Positions 25,987 to 34,222 are shown, counted from the first letter of the stretch. The stretch: DNA of 64,000 bases from Lysobacterales bacterium (GCA_002632325.1 NSJK01000001.1:62001-126000), one strand, 5' to 3'. Notes: generated from the sequence alone by a model not told the origin. Numbers and translations are program-made.

Positions 25987-27569
25987 AAAGCCGCCTGGTG
26001 GATCTCATCCGCTACCTTCAGGTGCCGCTCTCGGCGCGCGCCATCGCCGCCAACCTCGGCATGTCCAAGACCACCGTCGGCCGCTACGCGCGGCTGCTCC
26101 AGGCGCTCGGACTGCCGCCCGGAAAGGACCATGTGGGTGCCTGCACCGGCCGGGAACTCGCGGCGCACTTCAACGGGGCGGCTCGGGACTCGGGCAAGAC
26201 CGCCCCCGACTTCACGCGCACGGCGCAGCGCTTGGAAGAGCCGGGGATGACGCTCCGACGGCTCCATAGCGAGTACCAGGAACTTGCCGGCGAGCAGGCG
26301 CTGGGCTACGTCCAGTTCACCCGCCGCTACGCGGCCGAGCGGAAGACCAAGGGCCTCGCCCTGCGTCGGCAGCACCTGCCGGGGTTCGTCGCGTTCGTGG
26401 ACTACTCGGGCAAGCGGCCGTCGTACGTCGACCGCGCCACCGGCTCCCGGGTGGACGTGGAACTCTTCGTCGGCGTGCTGGGCCACTCCGGATTGACGTT
26501 TGCGTGCTGCTCGCACACGCAGTCCGTTCCCGACTGGCTCGATGCGCACACGAAGATGGTGGCGTTCTTTGGAGGCGTCCCAAAAACCGTCGTCCCGGAC
26601 AACCTGAAATCAGCGGTCATACGCGCCGGCAAGGATCCCACGGTCCAGCGGCACTACCTGGAGTGGGGCAAGCACAACGGCATCGCCGTGCTGCCGGCCC
26701 GCGCGGGCCAGCCGCGCGACAAGGGGCAAGTCGAGAAAGCGGTGTTGGACGTCCAGCGGTGGGTGCTGCCCGAGCTCGCCAAACGCAAGCACTTCTCGCT
26801 GGAGGAACTCAACGACCGGGTTCAAGACCTGATGCGCGGCTTCAACGAGCGTCCGTTTCAGAAACGCGACGGCTGCCGGCGCAGCGTCTTCGAGCAGCAT
26901 GAGCGCGCGGCGCTCGGACCGTTGCCGACGACGGCGTACGCCTACGCGAAGTGGACGGGCAAGATGACGGTGCCGGCCGACTACCACGTGCCGGTTCATG
27001 GCCACTACTACTCCGTCCCGCACACGCTCGTCGGTCAACGAGTCGAGGCCCGTGTGTCGCCGGAATGGGTGGAGCTTGTGGCAGACGGTGAGCCGGTCGC
27101 CAAGCACCGCCGGCACACCGTGCGCGGCGAGCACACGACCGCTGCCGAGCATCAGCCGGAGGCCCATCGTGCGATGGGCGAACGCACGCCCGAACACGTG
27201 CGCGAGTGGGCGCGCACCATCGGCCCATCGATGGCGCAGGTGGTCGACGCTCAGTTCGCCCGGCGCGTGCCGCTTCAGGGCTTGCAGGCCGCGCTGGCGC
27301 TGCGGGACCTGGAGGTGCATTGGACGGGTGAAGGCCTGGAGGCGGCTGCAAAGCGGGCCATCACCCGCCGCGTGCCCAACTTCACCGGCGTCAAGCGGGC
27401 CTTGACGGAGCTGGTGGCCGGAGCGGACCAGGAGGGGCGGGAGGCCATCGCATTGCGCCGAACCGCGCGGCGCCGAGCGGCATCCGCGGCGGCTCCTCCG
27501 AAGCGCACGCGCAGCCGACGCAGCCAGCCGGCGTCGACGGCGAACACTCGGACGCGGAGGCGCGCATGA
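25983..27569 (+). CDS. istA: IstA-like transposase (IS21 family)
   Basis: 528 residues. N-terminal HTH (SARAIAANLGMSKTTVGRYA), then an RNase-H-like integrase core with the full DDE set: VAFVDYSGKRPSY, VPDNLKSAV and KGQVEKAVLDVQRWV. A beta-rich domain follows (ADYHVPVHGHYYSVPHTLVG) and an Arg-rich tail of about 40 residues. The start at 25983 has GGAGAG upstream and couples to the small ORF before it. It overlaps istB by 4 bp. In IS21 elements IstA and IstB together move DNA between terminal repeats, which I cannot find here. Confidence 0.9.
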   Translation: MKSRLVDLIRYLQVPLSARAIAANLGMSKTTVGRYARLLQALGLPPGKDHVGACTGRELAAHFNGAARDSGKTAPDFTRTAQRLEEPGMTLRRLHSEYQELAGEQALGYVQFTRRYAAERKTKGLALRRQHLPGFVAFVDYSGKRPSYVDRATGSRVDVELFVGVLGHSGLTFACCSHTQSVPDWLDAHTKMVAFFGGVPKTVVPDNLKSAVIRAGKDPTVQRHYLEWGKHNGIAVLPARAGQPRDKGQVEKAVLDVQRWVLPELAKRKHFSLEELNDRVQDLMRGFNERPFQKRDGCRRSVFEQHERAALGPLPTTAYAYAKWTGKMTVPADYHVPVHGHYYSVPHTLVGQRVEARVSPEWVELVADGEPVAKHRRHTVRGEHTTAAEHQPEAHRAMGERTPEHVREWARTIGPSMAQVVDAQFARRVPLQGLQAALALRDLEVHWTGEGLEAAAKRAITRRVPNFTGVKRALTELVAGADQEGREAIALRRTARRRAASAAAPPKRTRSRRSQPASTANTRTRRRA

Positions 27570-28300
27570 GCACCATGGAGGATGTGGCGGTGTTGTTGCG
27601 GCGGCACCGCCTGGGTGCGATGGCGGACCGGTTGCTGCTCCAGGAAGCGGCGCGCGACCGCCGCTCCTGCGCCGAGCGTCTTAGCGAAGCCGCCCAGGCG
27701 CTCGACGACGCGCGCGCCCAGACCGGTTTCGAGCGCCGCGCGGAGGCCGCGCGGTTGCCGGTCGAGGCGGACCTAAGCCAAGTATGGACGTCGGTGGGCC
27801 GCAACCTGCCACGCAGCGCTCTCGACCCGTTCCGCGATGGGCAGTGGGTGCGGCGGCACGAGCATGTGGTCGTGGTGGGCAAGAGCGGGCGGGGGACGAC
27901 TTACCTCGCCTGCGCCCTGGCCAACGCCGTGTTGCGCGCGGGCTTGCGCGTCCACTACGCCGAGGTGCCTACGCTCCTCGCCGAGTGGCACGCCGCGCGC
28001 GACGAGGACCGGTTGGACGGGTTCATGCGCAGCATCGAACGTGTGGATCTGCTGGTGCTCGACGACTGGGGAAACGTCGACGAAGCGCTCGGGGCCAAGG
28101 ACCTCGTGGCTCTGCGGCGCATGGTGAGGCCAATGCTCCAAGCGCGCTCCGTGTTGGTGGTGTCCAAGCACCCGCCGGAGGACCTCGGCGAGTGGCTCGG
28201 TGGGCGGGACATCGCGGATGAGCTCGTCGGGTGGCTGGGCCAAGTCGCGCACCGGTTCGAACTCAAGGGCCCATGCGTGCGCGGGCGTGCGCGGCATTAA
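27566..28300 (+). CDS. istB: IstB-like AAA+ protein with altered Walker A motif
   Basis: 244 residues. The N-terminal helical region, then the ATPase core. Where IstB has GPPGxGKTHLA this protein has VGKSGRGTTYLACALA: the invariant lysine before T is replaced by T, while Walker B (DLLVLDDWG) is intact. ATP binding or hydrolysis is therefore doubtful. Canonical IstB needs ATP to form a filament that loads IstA on target DNA. The stop overlaps the stop of the convergent HerA gene, leaving no room for a terminal repeat, so the pair may have been domesticated. Confidence 0.85.
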   Translation: MSTMEDVAVLLRRHRLGAMADRLLLQEAARDRRSCAERLSEAAQALDDARAQTGFERRAEAARLPVEADLSQVWTSVGRNLPRSALDPFRDGQWVRRHEHVVVVGKSGRGTTYLACALANAVLRAGLRVHYAEVPTLLAEWHAARDEDRLDGFMRSIERVDLLVLDDWGNVDEALGAKDLVALRRMVRPMLQARSVLVVSKHPPEDLGEWLGGRDIADELVGWLGQVAHRFELKGPCVRGRARH

Positions 28301-30066
28301 AGGTCATCGATGTTGATGGTGGGATACGGTTCGGTCCAGTCATCGAACCGTCCGTCCTCCGACCGAGGCAACGGAGCCGCGGTCGCGGCTCGAATGAGCG
28401 TGGGCATTTGGATGCTCCCGCCAAATGCGAGGGCGTGCTGGCGAGCTAATCCGGCGATGCGTTTGACCTCCCGCCGGTCTGCCCATTCGCTGGCCCATTG
28501 GACGGCGTTGAGGTCTTTCTCCGAGGTCAGGCGGAACGAAATCCAGTTGTTGCACTGAGAGAGCACCGTCGGGGAGAGCTCCGATGGCCGTTGCGTGCTG
28601 AGCCAAAGGGCGAGTCCGAACTTCCGCCCTTCTTTTGCCAGGCGCTCGTACGCCAGCGCGTTGTTGGCCTCATCTTCGCCGCTGCCCACGGAACGGAGGT
28701 AGTGGTGCGCCTCTTCCAGCACGAGCATGGTTGCGACCTTGTTTGCTTGCCCGCGCCGGAACAACTCATAGGCGTACAGTTCCAACAGAGCTCCGAGCAC
28801 GAAAGGCGTCAAATCGTGAGACAGTCGTCGAAGATCCACGATGTGGATCCGCCACGGCTCTGGAGCGCTTCCCCCGAAAATCAGGTCGACGAGCGCCTTC
28901 GCCTCGCGCCGCCAGTTCAGCGCTCCGGTCGTCGTGGGCGCCCCGCCAGCGACGTTGACCACGTCTCGAAACATCGCGTCTTCCGTGAGTCGCCAGACCC
29001 GAGTCAACAGAGGAGCCACATTGCCATAGAGGTACGCGTCGCGCTGGGCCACGTTGTTTTTCAAAACGAGGCAATGACTCTCCGCAATCAATGGTCCCAG
29101 CGCGCGCATAGATGGCCAGACGTCCGCAGGCGTGGCGGTGCCATCGCGAAGCGCAGACATCGCCTGAAGTGCTCCCGGCGCGCCCGCCGAGCGGCAGTCA
29201 TCGAAGAGCGTCGCGTTCTGGTCATTGGCCAGTCCAATGCCCCTCGCTTGCTGGAACCACGAAACCTGATGCAAATGGTCCAACGCAAACGCTAAGGCGG
29301 GGCGCTGCGTTTTGTCGCTGGGCATGAGCAGGCGTTGTAGGCCAAGGCGACCCAGCGCGTAATACGGAAGGCGAAAGGCATCCGGACTGGTGCCGCCGAG
29401 GCGCGTAATCTTCACGACCCCTTCGGCGTACTGCTGCGAGGGGAAGGCGTCTTCGTACTCGCCGTTGATGTCGAACACCACGATGCGCGACCGCGGCATT
29501 TGAACCACCTGCTGCAAGACTGCCGCCGTCAGGCAGCTTTTTCCTTGGCCCGAACTTCCGAGCACGGCGACGTGCCGCGATATGAAGTTTTCCAGGCCAA
29601 CGACGAGGCGGCCGCCGCCGCGCAGGTCATCGCCCAGATGAACGCGTGCCTTGAGTTCCGCTGCATCGCCCAGAACCGCAGAGAGCTCAGCTTGGGTCAA
29701 AGGGTAGACCTCGGATCCGAGCGAAGGTGTGGAAAGGGAGTCGGCTATAAACCGAACCTTCGACGCCTCGCGCTTAAGCTGGCCCACCACGACACCAGTC
29801 AGGTTGCGGAGGGGTTCGGCTGATGAGGAGTTTGATGCCGCGCCAAATCGATGCGCCTCGCGCGGTTCGGCGAACGCCAACGACAACACCTTCATGACCA
29901 AAAGGCGGCCGCCGACATCGATGCCCAGAAGGCTGCCCACTTCGGCAACGATGGAGACCCCCTGACTGTGTGAAGCCAGGTGCCCGCGGTGCTTATCGAG
30001 CATGTTGAGGGTGATGTCGACGCCGTCGATGAGCACGACGTAGCCGATGGCGCTGCGGCTCTTCAC
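28297..30066 (-). CDS. HerA-like ATPase of a SIR2-HerA defence pair
   Basis: 589 residues. HerA/FtsK-type hexameric motor ATPase: an N-terminal HAS-like barrel (about 1-110), Walker A LGSSGQGKSCLT near residue 172, Walker B MLVLEEAHHYL near 445, and STQRPSELSPTVLSQCNNW with the sensor and arginine-finger region. In described SIR2-HerA systems HerA and SIR2 form one large complex in which SIR2 depletes NAD+ on phage infection. It overlaps the SIR2 gene by 4 bp, so the two are coupled. Confidence 0.88.
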   Translation of the reverse strand: MKSRSAIGYVVLIDGVDITLNMLDKHRGHLASHSQGVSIVAEVGSLLGIDVGGRLLVMKVLSLAFAEPREAHRFGAASNSSSAEPLRNLTGVVVGQLKREASKVRFIADSLSTPSLGSEVYPLTQAELSAVLGDAAELKARVHLGDDLRGGGRLVVGLENFISRHVAVLGSSGQGKSCLTAAVLQQVVQMPRSRIVVFDINGEYEDAFPSQQYAEGVVKITRLGGTSPDAFRLPYYALGRLGLQRLLMPSDKTQRPALAFALDHLHQVSWFQQARGIGLANDQNATLFDDCRSAGAPGALQAMSALRDGTATPADVWPSMRALGPLIAESHCLVLKNNVAQRDAYLYGNVAPLLTRVWRLTEDAMFRDVVNVAGGAPTTTGALNWRREAKALVDLIFGGSAPEPWRIHIVDLRRLSHDLTPFVLGALLELYAYELFRRGQANKVATMLVLEEAHHYLRSVGSGEDEANNALAYERLAKEGRKFGLALWLSTQRPSELSPTVLSQCNNWISFRLTSEKDLNAVQWASEWADRREVKRIAGLARQHALAFGGSIQMPTLIRAATAAPLPRSEDGRFDDWTEPYPTINIDDL

Positions 30067-31334
30067 AGCCCAACCTCATCGTGGAAGTCGGGCTTGCGCG
30101 CCATCTTCTTTTTGAGGTCGTTCAAGTCCTCGTCGAATACGGCGGGATCCGGCAAGTGTTCGGCCAGCTTCGACAAGAATGCTTGGTCGTTGCCGCCCAC
30201 GATGGTGAGCCTCGGATTCTGCAGCCACAGAAGCCGACGAACAGGAGCCGGCAACGCAGGGTCGCTTACGTTGCCGGCGAACTCTGGCAGGTAGACGACT
30301 ACCTGCAGCGTTGGGTTGAGAAGCGCGGAGCGAAGAAGTCGGTTGACGTGCTCGTCGCCGAAGGAATAGCCGGCCACGATGAGCGCGGTCTGCGGGCGCG
30401 ACATGAACTCGGAAAACCGGCGGATGAGTTCCCCGAATGTGTACCCCACGGTCTGGAGGTATTTCGCTGCGCGCGGTGCGACGAGGTACGGGAAGTCATC
30501 GGTCGCTTTGTCGAGAAACTTTTGAAGCTCCGGCCATGCTTGAGCGCATGGGAGTTCGTACAACTCGTCGCCGACCTCCTTCCACGTGAGCGAGCCGTGG
30601 AGCTTGGCCAGGTAGATATTGTAGACGCCGAATCGTGCTTCGCCTCGTGCTTGGATGTTTCGAAATCCAAGGTCGAAGCTCTGCGGCGAGAAGCGCCGGT
30701 TGTGGAGGCCGAGAAAGCCATTGCTGACTTGGATGTCGACGGTCTCCGCGGCCCACTCGATGGCCAAGTCGTAGTTGGTCGTGAAGACCCAAGGCGGAGA
30801 CTGGCCGGGCTCGCGCGCGGACGTCAACTTCTGGAGGATGGATCTGTGGTGCTCCAGTCCATCGAGTGAAACGTCGTGGCCCGGCGACGTCCACCAAGCT
30901 TCCTTGAGAAGGGCGGCGCGAACCAATGAGCGCGAAAGGGCTGCGCGGGCGCTCTTGGCGTCCTTGAGTTGTGCGTCATTGCCTTGCCGGATCCATTCCT
31001 CGATGGCGATTTCGAGGCGGTCGCCCAATGTCTCGATGTCGGGCACGGCAGGGGCGGCGTCGGTCGCAACGTTCGAGGCTGCCTCTTCGCTCGTCGCCGA
31101 AGGAACGCATGCTGCGTCCAAGAACTTGGCGGAGACGAGCCACTTGGCTTCGGTGAGGTGGTCGGCCAAGAAGCTCGACCACATGCTCTTCATCGTCTTC
31201 CCGCCTGCCGAACAGGAGGCCCCGGCGCCGAGCAGCAGGCCGATGTTTTCGAGCCGGAGCAAGGAAGCCAGATGAACCCGCAGTTCCTCTTCATCGGCGA
31301 GCGCGTTCGCGCCTCGATGCGCAACGATGGTCAT
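30063..31334 (-). CDS. SIR2-domain NADase of a SIR2-HerA defence pair
   Basis: 423 residues. NAD-binding glycine motif LLLGAGASCSAGG near residue 37, FTTNYDLAIEWA near 185, and KLHGSLTW with the expected catalytic His near 245; the later part has PQTALIVAGYSFGDEHVNRLL as in SIR2-like defence proteins. It probably cleaves NAD+ once activated. GGGAG precedes the ATG. It is first of a two-gene operon with HerA. A perfect palindrome lies 126 bp upstream. Confidence 0.88.
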   Translation of the reverse strand: MTIVAHRGANALADEEELRVHLASLLRLENIGLLLGAGASCSAGGKTMKSMWSSFLADHLTEAKWLVSAKFLDAACVPSATSEEAASNVATDAAPAVPDIETLGDRLEIAIEEWIRQGNDAQLKDAKSARAALSRSLVRAALLKEAWWTSPGHDVSLDGLEHHRSILQKLTSAREPGQSPPWVFTTNYDLAIEWAAETVDIQVSNGFLGLHNRRFSPQSFDLGFRNIQARGEARFGVYNIYLAKLHGSLTWKEVGDELYELPCAQAWPELQKFLDKATDDFPYLVAPRAAKYLQTVGYTFGELIRRFSEFMSRPQTALIVAGYSFGDEHVNRLLRSALLNPTLQVVVYLPEFAGNVSDPALPAPVRRLLWLQNPRLTIVGGNDQAFLSKLAEHLPDPAVFDEDLNDLKKKMARKPDFHDEVGL

Positions 31335-31459
31335 CCTACGAACTCCCTCGCGACCTCCCCTGGGTCGTTGGAAAAGTATCTTCCTTCATTCGCGCCTTCC
31401 TGTCGTGCGCACCGCAGCAGAACCGGTCAGCGCTGGAGAAACTGGAGGGTCAGGTAGGA

Positions 31460-31483
31460 GCAAATCTACACATGTAGATTTGC
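31460..31483. promoter_or_regulatory. 24-bp palindrome upstream of the SIR2-HerA operon
   Basis: Arms GCAAATCTACA and TGTAGATTTGC around CA, perfect over 11 bp each, inside an outer GTCAG/CTGAC pair. It sits between the end of the GIY-YIG operon and the start of the SIR2 gene. It could be an operator or a terminator stem; no T-tract is seen. Confidence 0.5.
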
Positions 31484-31549
31484 GCTGACCTGGCCGCCGA
31501 GTTTCCTCGGCCAGGCCGGCGCAATGTACTGGTGATGGCCGGCTGTCGC

Positions 31550-31840
31550 TCATCTTGGCCGTGGACGCCAGTAAGCAGACGTAGTCGGCTCGCCGTCGTC
31601 ATCGGGCGCGTCGCGGTCCGGGTGGTCACGAACCAGACGAAACGCTTCCTCATGTCTGGACAGCTTTTTTCCGAACAACGCGTTCGGCGAGGAACCAGCG
31701 GGGATGCCTACATCGCGATGGTAGTGGCCAAGGATCTCTCGGATGACGTCGACGGTGCTGAATAGATCCTTCCTGGCCGAGAGCGAACCGATGGCGTACC
31801 CAATGTCGAAGTCAGTGGCGCATTCAATCCTGTCCGGCAT
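31550..31840 (-). CDS. Hypothetical protein downstream of GIY-YIG gene
   Basis: 96 residues from ATG 31840 (GGAGG 9 bases upstream). MPDRIECATDFDIGYAIGSL, then DVIREILGHYHRDVG; the C-terminal third is Asp/Arg/Pro-rich. No family recognised. It overlaps the end of the upstream GIY-YIG-type gene by 17 bp and is probably cotranscribed. Confidence 0.6.
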   Translation of the reverse strand: MPDRIECATDFDIGYAIGSLSARKDLFSTVDVIREILGHYHRDVGIPAGSSPNALFGKKLSRHEEAFRLVRDHPDRDAPDDDGEPTTSAYWRPRPR

Positions 31841-32183
31841 GACGTTGTTCCTCCGCTTGTGTGGACAAAAAGTCCTGAGTTGTCCTACGAGACGCACCGA
31901 TGCTGTCCAGCCATAGCGCTACATCCTGCCACGCAATGCGAAACCACTCCTTGCCCACTGCCATTTCCTGAAACTTCTGGTGCGCCTCCCGTTCGGCGCG
32001 GCGCGCCTGCTGCTCGGTGTCGTACTCAAACGCTGCAGCAACCACGAGCGCCCGTGAGTTCCCGCGCTTGAGGTTCGCATCTAGCCGCCACTCAGGTGGA
32101 TTTCTCGTGTAGCCGATTTTGGTCCAAGGTCCGCTGGCGTCCCCGTCGTGCGGTTGTTCGGCGATGAGATAGACGTAGGGCAT
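31824..32183 (-). CDS. GIY-YIG-superfamily protein (T5orf172/MUG113 type)
   Basis: 119 residues. VYLIAE at the start corresponds to the GIY strand and KIGYTRNPPEWRL to the YIG strand; GNSRALVVAAAFEYD, the Ala/Glu-rich helix with AEREAHQKF, and KEWFRI complete the pattern of MUG113/T5orf172 domains. Such nucleases occur in phages and mobile elements. It diverges from the DUF3883 gene with 68 bp between starts. Confidence 0.75.
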   Translation of the reverse strand: MPYVYLIAEQPHDGDASGPWTKIGYTRNPPEWRLDANLKRGNSRALVVAAAFEYDTEQQARRAEREAHQKFQEMAVGKEWFRIAWQDVALWLDSIGASRRTTQDFLSTQAEEQRHAGQD

Positions 32184-32251
32184 GAGTGCGAAGGCTATGT
32201 CAGGATGACGGCCGGTTGACCGAAGCCAGCATCATATCGAGGAGCGCAGCG

Positions 32252-33139
32252 ATGGCCGATTTTTGTAGAAATGCAAAAGACCTAATCGCCTCGGTTCATG
32301 CTTTCGCAGCAGGCAGTTTATCTCAGCAGCGCGCCGCGCTCGGCGCCAATGCCCGGTACTTTGTCCACCTCAAAGAGGGGCGGAAGCACCTCTTCGGCTT
32401 GTCCAAGTTCTGCGCCTTTCGAGGCATTCGACTGAGCGCATACAGAGGGGAACGCATACACGACGAGACCGGCGGCACCGAAGCCCGCAATCATCTTTCA
32501 AAGTTGACGGGCGAGCCATGGGTGCCTCTACGGAAAACCTCATCCGCCACTCAAAAAGCCTTCGAACGGTGGTTCGATACTCTTCCAAAAAACGAGGCGT
32601 TCGAAAGAAGCCGCTTCCGGCTGCTGGAGATTTCTTCATCTCATTTTGAGGGCCTGAATCAATCCTCGTCGAACGAACCGAGACGCAAACGGGTGATAAC
32701 CCCGGAGCGATTGGCCGCGGATCTTAGGAAGCAGGTGCAGGTTGGGAGTGTAGGAGAGAAGGTTGCGATGCGGCATGAAATAAAGCGGCTTTCGGCGCTG
32801 GGCGTGTATAAGCCTAGGTCCTGCGTCGAGCATGTCGCTTTGAGGAACATCGCCGAGGGCTACGACATTGAGAGCGTGTCGGAAAAGGGCGGCGTGCGAT
32901 ACATAGAGGTCAAGGCCACCATGGGCAGCATCGAGAACGGCTTTTTCATCTCGGAAGGAGAAATCTCAGAGCTGGAGCGTCTCGGTAAGCAGGCCTACCT
33001 CTACCTGGTCGAGCTCAGCGACCTGGGAAAAGGACGAGGAGCGGTCGTCGCGGAGATGTCGGATCCGGTGCGGCGCCTGAGAGCTTCCGGCAGACTCCAT
33101 CCGATTTTGTACCGTGCCTCGCTCAGCAAGCGTAGGTAG
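32252..33139 (+). CDS. DUF3883-domain protein, putative nuclease-fold defence protein
   Basis: 295 residues from ATG 32252 (GAGGAG 8 bases upstream). The last 110 residues fit DUF3883 (the domain of plant NO VEIN protein): GEKVAMRHEIKRL, VEHVALRNIAEGYDIESV, then RYIEVKAT with the E-x-K of a restriction-nuclease fold, and GFFISEGEI. The N-terminal 170 residues are unrecognised. DUF3883 is frequent in defence islands and in helicase-linked systems such as DISARM-like loci; no helicase lies beside it here. Confidence 0.75.
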   Translation: MADFCRNAKDLIASVHAFAAGSLSQQRAALGANARYFVHLKEGRKHLFGLSKFCAFRGIRLSAYRGERIHDETGGTEARNHLSKLTGEPWVPLRKTSSATQKAFERWFDTLPKNEAFERSRFRLLEISSSHFEGLNQSSSNEPRRKRVITPERLAADLRKQVQVGSVGEKVAMRHEIKRLSALGVYKPRSCVEHVALRNIAEGYDIESVSEKGGVRYIEVKATMGSIENGFFISEGEISELERLGKQAYLYLVELSDLGKGRGAVVAEMSDPVRRLRASGRLHPILYRASLSKRR

Positions 33140-33356
33140 ATAGCAGAGCGGAAAAAAAGCACCGCCTCCACTCGGCTTCCTCGGTCAAGGGCCACTCGCC
33201 GGCCCGTGTCGTCGTCGTTCCTCCTCCAGCCCGCGCCAACGCCGGCTCGTTTTCGCTGCGCTCACCCTGGACCGCGCCTCGCTGCGGCACCTGCGTTGTC
33301 CATCGGACGTGTTCGGGACCCACGTCCGGGACCGGACCGAATCCAACGGAGCGCAC

Positions 33357-33755
33357 ATGTTCGACGAACGAGATCTCATCCATTCCTACTCCCGCCAGCA
33401 AGCCCTCGAAGACGGCGTTCTGCTCGACGCGACGTCGGTGGCTCGGGAGGCGGGGTTTCGAATCCCCGTGGCCCTGACTTCAGCGGCGTGGGTCGACTGT
33501 GTCGCATGGAGCGAAAGCGACGCGGCCCGAGGGGCGCTGGGTCAGAGCGAACGTGGGCGCTTATGGGACATCGTGTGGATGGCGGCGCACGCTGCGCGTG
33601 TTCACCGCGCAAGCGGCAGGAGCCGTGTTTCGTTTACGGTGATGCGGATCCCGCGAGGCAGCCGCAGAGCAGAGCGCGTCGAACTCGTGGTCCATGTGGG
33701 ACCGGGGGATGATGGCGAACCGGTGGCGACCATCATGCTCCCGCTCGAAAGCTGA
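33357..33755 (+). CDS. DUF6573-family protein
   Basis: 132 residues. Opens with DLIHSYSRQQALEDGVLLDA and REAGFRIPVALTSAAWVDCV, the recognisable core of DUF6573 proteins found on plasmids and mobile elements. Function unknown. The start at 33357 puts the conserved MFDERDLIHSY at the N-terminus. The 217 bp upstream is non-coding. Confidence 0.75.
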   Translation: MFDERDLIHSYSRQQALEDGVLLDATSVAREAGFRIPVALTSAAWVDCVAWSESDAARGALGQSERGRLWDIVWMAAHAARVHRASGRSRVSFTVMRIPRGSRRAERVELVVHVGPGDDGEPVATIMLPLES

Positions 33756-33817
33756 CGTCTCTCGGAGTGAGACGGAGACTTCCGACGATGTGGAAAACTT
33801 CGCAGGAGGTCCCCGTC

Positions 33818-34024
33818 ATGCCCCGTCAACGCTACGTCGTCTGTTCGTCGTGCGGCACATTTCTTCGAGCCCGCGCCACGGAATGCGAAGGCTGCGGCGC
33901 ATGGACCGCGCGAGCTAAAAGAGATCTCGTGCTGCGTGGTGTCGGCGTGCTGGGTGCTCTGCTCGCCGCGCTCTACATCTACAGCGTCATCCAGGGCTTC
34001 GGAGCGACGCTCGTGCCGCATTGA
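33818..34024 (+). CDS. Small zinc-ribbon membrane protein
   Basis: 68 residues from ATG 33818 (AGGAGG upstream). CSSCGTFLRA...CEGCGAW is a double CxxC zinc ribbon in the first 35 residues, followed by one membrane helix (VGVLGALLAALYIYSVI). No specific family. It is the last gene before the right end of the element. Confidence 0.65.
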   Translation: MPRQRYVVCSSCGTFLRARATECEGCGAWTARAKRDLVLRGVGVLGALLAALYIYSVIQGFGATLVPH

Positions 34025-34071
34025 AGGCACGCATTTGGTCGATGGTAGCGCTCACCTTAGGCGGGCCATCA

Positions 34072-34091
34072 TGTAGCCCATGTGTAGCCCA
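34072..34091. promoter_or_regulatory. Right arm-type integrase sites
   Basis: TGTAGCCCA at 34072-34080 and 34083-34091, the same sequence and the same 11-bp step as the pair at 12118-12137. One helical turn between copies suits side-by-side protein binding. Confidence 0.75.
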
Positions 34092-34159
34092 ATCGGTCCT
34101 ATAGGTGTGCCGTACCAGCCAGAAACGCCTTATTTCACGCCATCTGTGAACGCACGCCA

Positions 34160-34222
34160 CTACTGGCGCATGAGTGGCGTGTGGTCGGCCGTGTTGATGG
34201 CGGCACCGGCAGATAGCGCCAC
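34160..34222 (-). pseudogene. Stranded native 5' end of mutS
   Basis: On the minus strand the frame runs GTG GCG CTA TCT and on to encode [12 protein letters not shown], then TAG. HTPLMRQ is identical to the conserved start of MutS at 12004-11979. In the uninterrupted gene this piece would continue as YFAAKAEH. The native start is uncertain: GTG at 34222 is the only candidate in frame before an upstream stop. Confidence 0.75.
34161..34186. other. attR of the element
   Basis: TACTGGCGCAT and GGCGTGTGGTC separated by GAGT, matching attL at 22 of 26 positions. It lies inside the stranded mutS 5' fragment. Confidence 0.88.

Larger units (their letters stand above)
11979..34186. mobile_element. 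Integrative mobilisable element inserted in the 5' end of mutS
   Basis: About 22 kb. Bounded by 26-bp imperfect direct repeats (11979-12004 and 34161-34186), with a tyrosine recombinase at the left end and matching arm-type repeats at both ends. Contents: integrase, small proteins, RadC, mobilisation genes with oriT, a restriction-modification set, AIPR, IstA/IstB-like genes, SIR2-HerA, GIY-YIG-type, DUF3883 and DUF6573 genes. No type IV secretion or replication genes are visible, so transfer would depend on a helper. Genes here use codons somewhat differently from the flanks, and several stretches are AT-richer (13640-14340, 19740-19850, 25380-25450), consistent with acquisition by transfer. 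Confidence 0.88.
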
